Shown: positions 31,585 through 45,164, counted from the first letter of the stretch. The stretch is 64,000 bases of DNA from Symsagittifera roscoffensis (GCF_963678635.1 NC_087063.1:27399649-27463648), one strand, 5' to 3'. A program made the numbers and translations. Notes: a model not told the origin generated them from the sequence alone.

Positions 31585-32190
31585 ATTTTGGTCCGCCGAC
31601 TGGGACACCTTCGTGACTATCCCAGGGATTTGGACTTGAACCAGGGACCGGAAATATTCCTGGAAACTATTCCCGGACGTTAGCTATTCCGGACCGTATT
31701 CTGGACATTAGATATTCCGGACGATATCCGTGAACAATTTTCCCGGACGACCCAATTGGCCGAAAGTGTCCAAGTAGCCGAAATTTGTCCAAACACAACC
31801 CGATTGGCCGAAAGTGTCCAACTAGCCGAAATTTGTCCAAACACAACCCAATTGACCGAAAGTGTCCAATTAACCGATATTTGTCCAAATACGACTCAAT
31901 AGGTCGAAATTGTGCAATTAGCCGAAAGTTGCCCTAAAGTATCCGAATTGGCCGAAAAAGTCCAACTAGCTAAAATTTGTCCAACCACGACCCAATTGGC
32001 TGAAATTGTGCAAAAGCCGAAAGTGGCCCAAAGCTGCCGAATTGGACAAAAGTGTCCAATTAGCCAAAATTTGTCAGAAGGTGACCAATTGGCCGAAACG
32101 ACCCAATTGGCCAAAACGACCCGATTGGCCAAAACGACCCGATTGGCCGAAACGACCCAGTTAGCCGAAACGTCCCAGTTGGGAGAAGGG
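31585..32190. repeat. Minisatellite built on CCAATTGGCCGAAA
   Basis: Units near 15 to 17 bases (CCGAAAGTGTCCAATTAG, CCGAAACGACCCAATTGG) are arranged in a higher-order pattern of about 48 bases with TTTGTCCAAACACGACC. The first 100 bases have a separate TATTCCGGAC motif. Frames stay open on both strands (for example TQLAETTQLAKTTRLAKTT on plus), which is a by-product of a unit whose length is near a multiple of three. Confidence 0.85.
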
Positions 32191-32999
32191 GAGGCCTTTT
32201 CAGGTATCCCGATTGTGGATGGTGGACATCCTTTTTTTCTCAACACCCGAAGTTTTCTGTGGATTTTGGAATCTACCGGTGAACGCCTCTACAAAACTTG
32301 CAAGACTAAAAAAAAACTTTATCCATTTGTGCTAACTTGCTCATTTGGTGCTTTAAATTCTGATACAAGGTTTTCGATGCCAAAATCGTAACCCCCAATT
32401 TTTCTCGATACCAAAGTCTGATCAGAAAATTTTCTGTGGGTTATCTTAATTACGTTATCCTAACACCAGATTTGTGAACTCAACACCGTATTGAATTTAA
32501 AGCCAAAAAAATTAGAAAAAAAATTGAAATTTTTTGGTTTTTTCTTTTCCAAAAATTTTTAAGATTTGCAAATTATTCAGCAAAGCGCTTAGTTTCATAA
32601 TAAATCAGTTAAAACGATCAAGTCGAGTTTTTTGCCCAAATTTCGGACTTTTTGAGGAAAAAACATAAAAGTTTCCCAAACGCATCAGGTTACTGTTGGA
32701 ACTTGAACCATTGGGTGAAAACGTGGAAAAAAAATATTTCGAAAAAGAATTTTTCGGAAAAAAAAATTTGGAAAATTTTCGGGAAAAATTTCTGAAAAAC
32801 GCAGTATTTATTCTTGAAACGTGGTGCAGCTAACAATACTAGTTCAATTAGATAAAAGTAGCCGTAGTCGAGACCCGTAGCGTAATATCAAGCAAATCGT
32901 CTTACCTTTTGCCACAACCTTGTTACCTCAGGGTGTTGCGGGAGGTCAGGTCGCGGTTTGCTTGATTTCCTTCCTTCACAGTTGGTTGAATTCACTTTA
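32191..32999. other. AT-rich stretch before the BEL/Pao fossil
   Basis: No gene is seen. A perfect 11-bp inverted repeat CGTGGTGCAGC (32820-32830) and GCTGCACCACG (33022-33032) brackets about 190 bases and could be a small MITE, but the flanks give no convincing target duplication. Confidence 0.4.
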
Positions 33000-35900
33000 T
33001 GTTCATACTAGCTGCTAAATCGCTGCACCACGATTTGAAAATACTTTCGCCCGCTTCGCAAAAGCGTGTATCTCAATCGTGCATAGCCATTCCCGGGTTA
33101 AGTTTCTACCTTAACGCAGTAAACGTCCGTAAAACTTGTCAGTATCAACTTGATCGCTATCTCTTAAACTGAAACGACATTGTTATTTGGCACGACGCCG
33201 TTATTAACTCTATTAGTCGACACCGTAGTTATAACTGTAACGCAATAACTCCTAACCAGCTCAAGAAGTTTCTTTTAAACTATAAACGTAATATTTATGC
33301 AATCGTTTACTGTAAACGTGTCGGCACGGAAGATATTTATAGTAAGTTGAAAGAGTCAGGTATTTTGCTTATTGATATAGTAACAGACCTGATATCTAGA
33401 AGGAAGCAGAACCTCACTGAGATAGGGCAAAAGTACTTAGAACTTTACCAGGATCCCTCTCTAGAACTGAAAACGTTTACGATCCTTAGGCGTTATAGCA
33501 ACAATTTGAAGTGTATTATTTCAAAAAAAATACTCCTAAAACAGGAAAACGCAAGCGGCAATTAGGAGTTAAATAAAAAGCTTCTCTAATCTGTCATATT
33601 GTTTAATGAATCATAATATAATTTATTGATATTAAAGTAAGGGTCTTAATTTAATTATTCCCCTTTTTTCTCTCAAACTGATCAGTTGAGCAGTTGAGTA
33701 GAAGTGAACAAGTTTATAATTATTCAAAATGACAGAACAAACTGAGTTAAAATATCGATGATTGAGCCAAAATCGAACAATAGAAATGACAGAACAAACT
33801 GAGTTAAAATATCGACGGTTGATGAATGGTAGAACATCACTAAAAATTGAGCTTTCCGTAGTTCACAGTCGCATAACTGAGATTTTAGAGGGACCAGTTA
33901 GAAAAACAAAAATAAACGCCTCAATTCAATCTTGCGAGAGTATTCTCGAAAAAGCATTAGCTAAGAATGATGAACTTGTGATATTAGCTAAAAGAAACCC
34001 GATAAATCTAGCAAATTATTAACGGAGTTGGCTGCATGGTCGGATAGGGTAGTTAGAGTTAACGATGAAAAAAACTGGTAAGGCTCGCGCTCATATGGAA
34101 TTTAATCAGGCTTGAGAGGTCTGCGTCAGTGAAACTAGTCGATCAAAAGTTTCATCAAAATCGGCAAAATCGGGGTCGAGTAAGCAAAGCTCAATGAAAT
34201 CCTTGACCCCCAGTGAGCGCCGCAACGAACTGCTCCTGAAGATGAAGAGAGAAGTCTTGGAAAAACAACATGAAGCAACCTTAAGACTGAAACAACAGGA
34301 ACTCTATTAGTCGACACCGTAGTAATTACTTTAACGCACTATCTCCTAACCAGCTTAAGAAGATTCTTTTAAACTCTAAACGTAATGTTTATGCAATCAT
34401 TTACTGTAAACGTGTAGGCACGTAAGATATTTATAGAAAGTTGAAAGAGTCAGGTTTATTAGATATTAATTTAGTAACAGACCTGATATATAGAAGGAAG
34501 CAGAACCTGACTGAGTTAGAGCAAAAGTACATAGAACTACCCCAGGATCCCTCTCTAGAACTGAAAACGTTTACGATCCTTAGGCGTTATAGCAACAATT
34601 TGAAGTATATTACTTCAAATAAAAATACTCCTAAGCCAGGAAAAGGCAAGCGGCAAGCTAATCGAAACGAAAAAAAAGCTGAGCAGCAACTAGGAATTAA
34701 AAAAAGTGCTTCTCTAATGTGTGATATTGTTAATGAGTCATAATATAATTTATTGATACCAAAATTAAAGAGTTAATTTAAATATTCCCTTTTTTTCTCA
34801 AACCGAGCAGTTGAGCAGTTGACTAGAAGTGAACAAGTTTATAATTATTCAAAATGACAGAACAAACTGAGTTAAAATATCGACGATTGGCGAATGGTAG
34901 AACATCACTAGAAAACGAGCTTTTCGTAGTTCACAGTCTCATAACTGAGAGTTTAGAGGGACCAATAAGAAAACCAAAAATAAACGCCTTAATTGAATCT
35001 TGCAAGAGTATTTTCGAAAAAGCATTAGCTAAGAATGATGAACTTGTGATATTAGCTAATAAAATCGATAAATCTAGCAAATTATTAACGGAGTTGGCTG
35101 CATGGTGGGATAGGACAGTTAGAGTTAACGATGAAGTAACTGGTAAGGCTCGCGCTCATATGGAATTTAATCCGGCTTTAGAGGTCTGCATCAGTGAAAC
35201 TAGTCGATCAAAAGTTTCATCAAAATCGGCAAAGTTCGGGTCGAGTAAGCAAAGCTCAATGAAATCATTGACGCCCAGTAAGCGCCGCAAAGAACTGCTC
35301 CTAGCGAAAATGAAGCGAGAAGAGTTCGAAAAACAACATGAGCAACCTTAAAAATGAAACAACAGGAAGCCATTATCAAAGAGCAACAGCATCTGATTGA
35401 GATGGAACGAAAACAACAAGATATTAAATTTGAAATTGACCGTAAAGAACAAGATTATCGTTTACGAATGGAAAAAAGTCGACTTGAAATGGAACGATCA
35501 AGCGAAGAAACTTGTATTAATGTAGCTGAAGCAAAAATGATTGAAACTGACTACCTCGAGAGTCTGAAATAAATCAGCATCTCGAGCTGGCGTCTTCGGT
35601 TGATCGTCGTTCTGACAGGTTAAACCAAAAAGGACACAAGGTAGTTCCGTCTTCTTCGAAGTTTGCAACCTGTAAAAATACAGAAAGTGGTTCGCATCAA
35701 CACAGAAATGTGTCCACAGCGGGAGCTTCACCTCGGCCATCGTTGCTTAATCAGACTCTTGATTGTGATCAACAATGTTATCCCTATCAACCAACCGTCT
35801 CCTTCAGAGATGGCAATGGAATCAAGCACGCTGTATCCACTAATCCTGAGCACGAAACGCAGTCATTGCCTATTTCAAATAACGCTGCACTTTGCGAAAA

Positions 35901-38900
35901 CAATACATCGTCATTTTTTAACCCAGCTGTAACAGCAGCTACCAATACTCCGGTATGCTGTTACTTCTCTGTAGCCCATTCTTCGTCTTTCATTCAACCT
36001 ATCCCCGTCAACAACTTTAATAACGATTCTCGAATTGTTGGAAACATGCCCGCCATCTCCAATCAATACTCTGGATACACCCCTTTTGCCATTTTGTCAC
36101 AAATACCTGCAAATTTAATCTGCAGAAATCAAAACTTGCTATCACATAACGTGTATAACAACCCTGCGTCAGTGAACAATCCGTTTAGTGGACAATCTGC
36201 CGTTATTAGTCAACCCAATGTGCCACTAATGTTCCAGTGGACACCCGCAGTCGCTCGATGTATCACTGGGGTAACAAGTGTTGATAACACGAACCGATCA
36301 GTTGGTGTTTTTTCATCCGTAACACCAATATCTCAGCAACAATTCCAGCACGTATCACGTGGTGGTACTGTTTACTATGGGTTTCCCAATCACGACGCAT
36401 CAGCTGAAAACACTTACATATATCAACAGCAACCTTTTGCAGCTGATCCTAGCAACACATTGCCGTCGTTGCAACCAGCTCCCCAACCGCAAGCCGTGAC
36501 ACTGAATGACTTAGTCCAAGCTCTGTCAGTGTCAAAGGAGGATCCCTTTCCAGAATGGAAGCTGGCCCAGTACGATGGCAACCCGCTCCAATGGCACGAA
36601 TGGTTAGGCCAGTTTTGCAGTACTGTAGGGAAGCGTCCTTAAGCGATGATGTGAAGTTAACTTATTTAAAATCACTAGTCACAGAAAAAGCCAAGTCAGC
36701 CTTAGCAGAGTTCGCATACAGTGGAAGAATGTATAAGGATGCTCTGAAAACTCTAGAAAGAAAGTTTGGTCATTCACAAAACGTAATTACGGCCCACCTT
36801 GGTAAGTTGTCCAGTTTCCCGCAACTTCGAATGCACAACTCTGAGAACATCATTAGCTTCTCGATGACCATTTCAAGTCTAGTGGCTGTCTTTAGGTCTC
36901 TTGACTATGAAGAAGATTTGAAAAGCGTCTATCTGTTAAGTTTAGCTCTTTCAAAAATTCCACCAAAAATGAATCGTGGTCACTTTTTGTCGTAAAACGT
37001 AATTGGTCACGCCCGAACCTAATTGACTTTAACAATTGGTTAAAAGATAAAGCAGGTGAAAAACATGCCTGAAAAGCCCAAAGTCGAAAAGCCATCCAAA
37101 ACTAAAGCTGTAACGAGAGTTTTTGCCTTGACAAGTACAGTTGAGAAAAAATTTGAAAAACCTTCGTGTATCCTCTGCAAGGGGAAACATGCCTTGTGGG
37201 AGTGTTTTGTGTTTAAGAAGAAAACCCCAACATAACGTGCGAAATTCTCTGCGGAAAACAAATTGTGCTTCTCCTGCTTACAATAACCACGCTTTCCGGC
37301 AATGTCCCAGAGCAAAGAAATGCACCAAACCAGGTTGCATTGGCACCCATAGTGTACTTCTACATGGTGCGGAACGTGTTTATCCTAATCGACATCACGA
37401 CAAAAAAGATAGCCACACAAGAATCAACGCAGGTCAAACAAGAACTAATGCAGAGCCGGATGAAGCGAGCACAAACGCTGATAGCAAATCCTTCAGCAAG
37501 AATATACCAAACGCAAATTCGTATCATTCAGACACTAATCCGGTTCCGTTGCATGAAAGTTGCGCAATCTCGAACGACCAATCATCAATCATAACATCGA
37601 AAGGGTTACTGCCCATAGTCAAACTCCAAGTTTCCACCGGTTTCCAGTGTGCTGATTGTTTAACATTGTGTGACTCAGCATCTAGTCATTCATGGAGTTC
37701 GGCTAACTTAGTCAAATGTCTAAATCTTTCAGGAAGAGATTTGGATCTCATAGTAAATGGTATTAAAACAACGACTGTTGTTAAAACGAAACAATTTCAG
37801 ATGAAGGCATCTTCTAACTTCGATGGACCCGAATACATGTTCGAATTAACCGCATTTGTCAAGGATGAACTTAAAGTCGGTACCAATACAGTCAACATCC
37901 CTGCATTACAGAGCAAGTATCCGTACCTTGCTCCAATCAAACCAATAGTTTGTAGCTACGCCGGTGTAGACTGAATAATTGGTCAAGACTTCTTCCATGC
38001 TATTCGGCCAGAGGAGTATTTCAAGAGTGAGGCCGATCCAAACCCTTCGCCCGTCGCGGTTCGCTTTCCAATAGTCTGGGTCTTGAGCGACCCAATGCCA
38101 ACATTTACTGGTTTCCTTTCCACTTGTTTGAATGATACCGAACTAGCTTGTCACATCAAACGCTGGTATGAAATAGAGTCATACGGAGCCTACAAACAGG
38201 TCAACTCCCGTTCAGCCGAGGACAAAAGAGCGGCTAAAATACTTGATTCTTCCACCGTCCATGATGGATCAAGATACGCTGTAGGTATGCTTTGGGCAGA
38301 AAAATCTAACATGTTACCAGACAATTACTATTCGGCTTTGGTTCAGTTAAAATCGTTGGAAAAACGTTTAGCGAAAGATCCTCACTTGAGGAATCAAAAC
38401 ACAAAAACTATCGGAGATGATTTGAGCAAAGGATATGTGATTCAAGTTACTCCCCATAATTTTTCGAACCGCAGCATACGCGATTGGTGTCTTCCTCACC
38501 ATCCCGTGGTGAACCGAAACAAACCTGGTAAATTGCGGCGTGTCCTTAACGGAGCGTCTAAATTCCACGGTACCTCATTGAACAAATCGTTGCTAGTAGG
38601 ACCCGATCTACTGCAAACCTTGTGTTCGTTCTTTTCCGTTTTCGTCAACATCCTTTTGCCGTATCGGCTGACATTGAAGGGATGTTCCTACAAGTCGGCG
38701 TCCTTCCAGAGGACCAACCTGCTCTTCGTTTTCTGTGGCGGGAGGAACCCACAGCCGATGTGGTTGTACACCAGTGCACCAGACAAATCTTTGGAGCGAG
38801 AGATTCGCCGACGTGTGCAAATTCGGCATTGCAGCGGACTGCAATGGATAATCAGGAGATGTTCCCTGACGCAGCGTCCGCAGTTCTAGAGAAATTTTAA

Positions 38901-40440
38901 ATGGACGACTATCTAGACTCCTTTGAGGACCCTGATGTTGCATTTAAAATGAGTCAAGAGTTGATTACTTTGTTAGCTCTAGTTGGTTTTAAAATAACTA
39001 AGTTCATAAGTAACGTAACTAAATTAATAAAGAGTTATACCCGCCTTAAAGCGCGCCGCAACAGGAAAGTAAAAATATTGTAAATTGTGGGGATAATTCC
39101 TCCCATATTCTTGGTCTGAAGTGGGACCATATCGGCGACACTTTGGTCGTAAGCCGTGGTTCCAGCCGTGAACTTAAAAAAATCGATAACACAGCGAACA
39201 GTGTTAAGTTTCGTTTCTTCCGTTTTCGACCCCATAGGTCTTGTAGCGCCCCATACCGTAAGAGCGCAATTGAGACGTAATTGAGTGATATTGAGTGATA
39301 TTCATTATCGTGATATTGAGTGATATTCATTATCGCTATCAGCACCAGTTCTTAGACTATCTGCGAGCTGTAATTCACTTAGAGTTTGCAATCTTGAACC
39401 TTCGCTCTTTATTAAAGTCCATTGAAGTCCACTGCTTTATAAGTAGGAAGCGCAAAGCCAAAAGTATCACACCTATGATGGCAGAGCTTCCAGTTGAAAG
39501 ACTTGGTTACCGCCAGCCTCTCTTTACAAACTGTGGTGTTGATAATTTTGGAACTTTTTACGTCTCAATCAGGAGGAGTTCTGAAAAACGATGGTGCTTT
39601 CTTTTTACATGTATGACCACAAGAGCTGTACATATTGAGATTGTCTCATCCATGGACACGAGTTCGTGTGTAATGGGAATCGAAAGATTCATTGCCCGTC
39701 GCGGCACTCCATCAGTCATTTGGTCCGATAACGGCACCAATTTTGTGGGAGCCGAGAAAGAACTCTTGAATAGTATTCAGTCCTGGAACGGACAAGCACC
39801 CCCAGAGCTGGGGGAAAAGGGCATTAAGTGGAAATTTAACCCCCGGCTAAGCTACGCCAACGCACCTTGGGAACGTCTCGTTCGGTGTTGTAAAAGGGTA
39901 TTCTACGGCAAAAATAGGAAGTAGAAAGCTCACTCCCGAAGTCCTTGAAACAATTTTCTGCCTCGTAGAACAATCACTGAACGCTCGACCTATAACATCA
40001 GTAAGTGCAAGTCCGGATGGTTTTGAGGTGTTAGCTCCTAATCACTTTTTGTTAGGCCGAAATTATACTAGCTTCCCTTCTCTCTCTTTCCAGGAGCACC
40101 TCGACCATCGAAAGCAATATATCCGAGCGCAAAGCTTCGCTAACGCATTTTGGAGTCGTTGGCTGCGAGATTGTGTGCGAGCGCTGAATAAACGCAGTAA
40201 GTGGCACTCCGATACTCACGTTATTCTAAAAACAGGGGATTTAGTGTGGATTGTTGACGAACGCAGGCCAAGGGGACATTACCCTCTGGCTCCTATAAAA
40301 ACTCTTAATTGCGAAAAGACAACATAGCCCGATCCGCCGTAGTCACCAACCGCTCCGGAGAACTAACTCGACCGGCCGTAAAACTCGCACCCGTTTTCGC
40401 TCCTTTGGGCGGGAAGATGTTCACGCTTAAATTAATCCTA
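33000..40440 (+). mobile_element. BEL/Pao LTR retrotransposon, fossil
   Basis: Parts in order: leader and N-terminal Gag (33.2-35.6 kb), a Q/N/P-rich Gag middle (35.7-36.6 kb), the DUF1759-type Gag core (about 36.55-37.0 kb), Cys/His zinc-knuckle region (37.15-37.4 kb), DUF1758-type aspartic protease (about 37.6-37.9 kb, CDSASSHSW), Pao-type reverse transcriptase (38.1-39.0 kb), integrase (39.45-39.9 kb, with WSDNGTNFVGAEKE) and the DUF5641 C-terminal domain (40.03-40.33 kb). The domain order and families are diagnostic for BEL/Pao. Limits are approximate because I could not match a pair of LTRs by eye. The copy is broken, with roughly ten breaks, and looks old to middle-aged. Confidence 0.92.
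33207..35370 (+). repeat. 1.09-kb tandem duplication inside the BEL/Pao fossil
   Basis: Two head-to-tail copies start at about 33207 and 34301, both opening ACTCTATTAGTCGACACCGT, with a period near 1094 bases, and cover leader plus N-terminal Gag. The copies differ by scattered substitutions and small gaps, so the duplication is not recent. Confidence 0.85.
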
Positions 40441-41470
40441 TATTATTGACGTCATTATAGCGCAAAAGTGAAAAAGCTAAAATTAGGTTTTCTTAGACAA
40501 AAGGCCTTGAAACTACTGGTTTGTCCGATTAAGGTCAGTTTGCCATCAGAAATTTTTACAACTTTTTGAGATTGTTTGGAAACCGTTTTGTTAACATGTT
40601 AACCGGAAGATGTTTTTCTTGTTTTTTATTATCATTATATTGTCATATTATCTGTTTAAATTGCCGATAATTTACAGATGTTGAACCAGGTTTTTTAGAT
40701 CTTCTAGGATACGAGTGTGCGCCCAAGAGTGACTTGAATTGCAAATTTTAATTAAGCTCGGGTCATAATTTAGAAAAAGTGCAAAAAAGTACCATTGGGT
40801 TTGTAGTAAATTCTCATAATTTTCCTCTCGAAGGTAGTGTTTCCTTGGGATGATAAGTTTTATTTAAAGTGTTCATGTCCAATGAATAAGTAACAAACCA
40901 TTCGTTTTTTTTACCGTTCTTCTTCTCGATTTTTTAAACCACAAAAAAATTTCCAATATTTTTTGTTTGTTGCGACAACAAACTTGTTATCTCAAAGTGA
41001 GGGGCTTTTCTAGAGATGCTGTCTGAAAGTTTCCTGGTATGTATTGAAAACTGAAATTAAAGGTAACCTTCTGACTTCAACAGGTCAGTCTTCTATGCAG
41101 AGTTTTTTGTGGTCTGCACCTATTGCACAAAGTATGGCAGCTTGATCGGTTTCTACTTCGACTGGTTAATTATAGAAGTGGTTTTTTTAGATTTTGTTGC
41201 TCAAACAACTCCTAGGAGTTCCAGTGCATTTGTGGAGTGTTTCTTTTCATAGGTATTTAAAAAATATTGGTTGTTTGCTATCATTTTCTACAATTCTTCG
41301 ACCCATTGTTCCAATGTTGACCCCTACCTATTGTGAAAGGGATGCATGTTCGTAATCTTATGTCAAAATGGTTGCTTTCAGTGATGTTTCTTATTTGGTT
41401 TTTGAGATCTTCAAATTCGTTTAGGAGTCATACCAAATAAATAAAGTACCAACTTCTTGTTAAGTAGCGG
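40441..41470. other. Stretch between the BEL/Pao and Gypsy-like fossils
   Basis: The right copy of the 66-bp repeat lies at 40658-40723. The remainder is AT-rich; parts may be further eroded minus-strand retroelement sequence, but no domain is clear. Confidence 0.4.
40658..40723 (+). repeat. 66-bp repeat, right copy (partner 31517-31582)
   Basis: Same orientation as the left copy, five differences in 66 bases. Confidence 0.85.
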
Positions 41471-42065
41471 GCTTAGTGGTGAAGAAAGGTTAAAAATATG
41501 AGAGAAAACCCGTGTAATGGTTTACTACACCAAAGATTGATTGCACTTCTGGTATGTTTTTCTCGGATTGGGTAGGTTTTCATCAAGTCCGCTTTTCGAA
41601 CCAAAGGTTTTTTCCTGTATTCGAGATTATGAACCCCAAAAATTTGAAGAAAAAACAACGCACTGTACCCATTGATTGACATATTCTTGTTCTCAAGCAA
41701 GCTCAGTGTTTTCCATTGAATGGCTTCGTGTCTTTCCAATAATCCGTTCAAAGCGAATAAATTGTAATCTAGATAACATGAACGTTTGGTAGTCGGAATG
41801 TAATTTAAAATTGAAATCAAGAACCATTGAAATTCGTTGAGATTTTTGACAAAGCCGTCGAAATCGGTTAAAAGGCTATGTGCACCAGGGTTTTGTCACA
41901 CAATATATTGAATTTGAATTTTTCTCTTGCACACTTGACAAGTTTTAGTTGGGTATAAACATTTCGCAAATCAAAGTTACTCAACCAAATGTCACCCAAT
42001 TTTTTTTGATCATCGTGAAACAATGTTATCGATTAAGTTTTGTACGTCTGGCATTTGATGTTTGT
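41470..42065 (-). mobile_element. Gypsy-like LTR retrotransposon scrap, fossil
   Basis: The minus strand shows a reverse-transcriptase opening like MPDVQNLIDNI, the usual start of the Ty3/Gypsy RT core, followed by a region ending in LNGLLERHEAIQWKTL that resembles the RT-to-RNase H link. The piece is heavily eroded with several breaks, so family and limits are tentative. Confidence 0.4.
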
Positions 42066-45000
42066 ATTCGAACTATCTGGTTAGTTTATTAGTTACGAAT
42101 CTTTCTTTTTATTGGCTTTTGAACCATTTTTCTTCATTTTTTTCTATATCGACAGCATGCCTATCCTTTTAAAATCAGCGTTTGTCCCATTTAGGAAATA
42201 TAAGGGGTCCTTCTACCTTTGGACTGATAGGTTAGAATGAGCGATTTTTCTTTTCGATGAGATTTTTCCGACTTTGTTAAAAAATTCTATCAAATATTGT
42301 AATACAGGTTAAGAATTGCGTTTGTATGTACATTCAGTTACCGCATCTGAGAACGGAAACGTTGTAGATTGTTTGAGGGGATTGTTTCTGCGCAATTTAA
42401 ATCTCCAGTTTTAAAATGTTCTCGTTTCCTTAAATTATTTGTAAAAACCAGCCGTAATAAAAATAGTGTTTCATCGCATTTTGTTCCATTTGATTGAATT
42501 TGAGTGAAAAAAAAGAAAGTGTAGTTATCTGGTTATCTGGTGGATCTTCTTTTTCTGGATTTCAGCCAAAAAAAACTATTTATTGATTTAACTTTGATTT
42601 GAATTAGAAATTGATTGTTGGTGAAATTCATTTTCTTTGTACATTTTTGTTCAAAGTTGTTTCACTTAGAAGATGAAAGGTTGAGTAGAAACCATGAAAC
42701 ACCTAGTTTGTAGTGTTTGGGAAAAATTAGATTGAAGTTTGGCTGGATTAATTGGAAAAACGAACAATCAAAAGTTCTGCTTGAATTTTGGTTAATAATC
42801 CCAACTAAAAACAAAAAAAAATATTTGAATTCAGGCATATAGATGTAATTGAAAGAAAATTCTATTTCTGTCATTTGACGGAGTATGAAGTTTTTTCAAT
42901 GGAAAATTTACCTGAGACAAATCTGCCTGAGAAATCAAAATCATCAGTAAATCATACAGTTTTTCCACTAATTTACCATTTTGGAGTTAAACAATATATT
43001 TTAGAGTTAAAGAATAAGTTTTTAGAGAGTATAATGAAAGTTTTGCTGGATTGTTCCTAAAATAAAAAGATAAATTTAGCAGAATCAAATCATTAAAACC
43101 TGAAAACATATGCTAATTGACATGTCACAAATCAACGAGAAGCACTGTAATCTCTTGTTTGGCTCTGGTTTGCCTCAATTTATTTTAAATGGCAAGTTTG
43201 GAGAAACTATAAAACTAAATAGAATCAAGCGCGCTTAGGACTTTTGAAAACATTGCCTAATTGATGCAGTTTTGTATCAATGTTTTTTTTTACTTGATTG
43301 TTATACAGCCATCCTTTGGCAGACTTAGAAAAAAGTTAAAATTCAGAATTAGGTTTCATTGCGAAGTTCTATTTGTATTTCAATTATGAAACTCCAAAAA
43401 AAAATCAGCTATAGAAAAAATTTCAGGCTCTATCCATTAGTTTTACTATAATTTTATTCACCAAAAACTTCGCAAGTTTACACCTATATGTTCTGTTTTT
43501 ATCAAACTCTCATCTATTTTAATTTGAATGCTTTCCAATTATCTCTAACTTAACCGGTTTTGAGATGTTTTACGAAAATCAAGATTAAAAAAAGATTTTA
43601 GAAAGATTTTGTCTGGTAGTTGATGGTTTGAAATTGGTCAAAAACCAAAATTTAAAAATTTATTTTACATTTTTTTTACCAGCAATTGTTAGTACTTGGC
43701 AAAAGATTTATTTCTGCAGAAAACCATCAAAATATTTACTCAAATAGAAAATTTCTATCTGCTAAATCTAAATATAAACTTGCTTAGACGTGGTAACATT
43801 CAGACATGAGGTAACAATCAACAAAATAATTGAAACGAATTCAAAAGCGAGACACTATATAAAGGAGAGCAGGAACTAATTTAGAACGTAAGTTTTTTTT
43901 TCGGAAAAGTCATGTTGTAGAAGCAAAAGAGAGATTATGAACAGTGAGGAAACAGTTTTTGCTAAAATTTGATCAGATTCTCATATGCTTGTTTAGCTTT
44001 TAACATGACCGATTCAGTACTAAAACAGATTAGTAAGCAGAATTCTTGTCGAATTTCAGAAGGAGACTTGAATGAGTTTTGTCAAATAATAGATGAAAAA
44101 TTCAAAAAATGTCTCTGAAATTTCCTCCAACGTTTTAGCATTTTTTCTTTTTATATATCATGATAATTGTCATAACCACTTTAGTATAAAGTCATTGTAA
44201 ATCAATTATGCAAAAAGCTTGAATTTTTCAGAAGTTGCATTGATTTCAATCATCGACAAAAAAACCAGGAAGATTCGAATCCTTTTCTTTTTTTTCAATA
44301 ATTTTCAATTATTTTTGATTGTGTTATATAAGGTTATCTTTACCATGACAAAAATTTTGTTGTTAATTCATGCATTAAGGTGTAAAGTGAAGATTTTTGC
44401 ACAGACGCCAAGTCTCATATGAAATAATTTAGCTTAAATATCTCATACAATATGGATTTTGGAGAATATGGAGGTTTCAGCTACGTTTCAGCTAGAACAA
44501 AGCATGTTTTCAGCTAATATGAGTTGTTTGATTGGTACAAATTTAGACCACATATTATCTGTTTTTACTTTTTGAGAAAAAAGAAGGAAAATCCAACTGT
44601 TTAGGAAAAATTTGTGTAATTGTTCTTGCATGTTTCCTTTTATTAAACAGCTTGAGTTCATTTTTGTTCTCTATTTACATTGTTCCTTGTTCTTTCAATA
44701 AAAAATGTTAGGGAAAATGTTGAAGCCGTAGAAAAACTTGCCAAAATGTTGAGATTTTTGATTTTTTTTTCGAAAATTTAGAACTTCTGCATTAAAAACT
44801 CAAACCTTATAAACCAATTTCTGACATAATACTGAAACATTGCGTCCTAAAACATCTTCTATGGCCAATCCTAATACATGAACAAGTCAATACTCTATCT
44901 TAATACACAAAAAATTCGGGAGCAAAGTTTCTTGGAATTTACCATTTTACCATCTGAAACTCTAAAACCTGTATTCTATCATAGTTTATTGGGAAATCTA

Positions 45001-45160
45001 TTCCTTATTTTGATACATAGGGCAGAGACCGGATAGTCTATAGCTTGTCTTAATATATTGAGGTCTCTGCCACCTCAGATGTTTTGGCTTCTATTACCAA
45101 ATATCCTAGGACAGATTGGGACAGGTAATCGCTATTTAACAAGGAGACTTTTATTTTAAA
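42066..45160. other. AT-rich stretch, no gene recognised
   Basis: Short open frames (for example 42875-43060 and 44219-44422) have no family motif. A TATA-like CTATATAAAGGAGAGCAG lies near 43855 without a gene after it. GGCAGAGACC and GGTCTCTGCC form a 10-bp inverted repeat at about 45021-45069. Confidence 0.4.
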
Positions 45161-45164
45161 AAAT

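Noticed and set aside
28845-32190. CRISPR-like repeat-spacer array
   Set aside because: Units are contiguous and diverged without unique spacers, and the genome is eukaryotic with introns.
31667-32391. Frames with FRPIGLCLDKF and TQLAKT repeats
   Set aside because: Translations of the CCAATTGGCCGAAA minisatellite on both strands.
43850-43900. TATA-box promoter CTATATAAAGGAGAG
   Set aside because: No gene or element start follows it, so a TATA match in AT-rich DNA is expected by chance.
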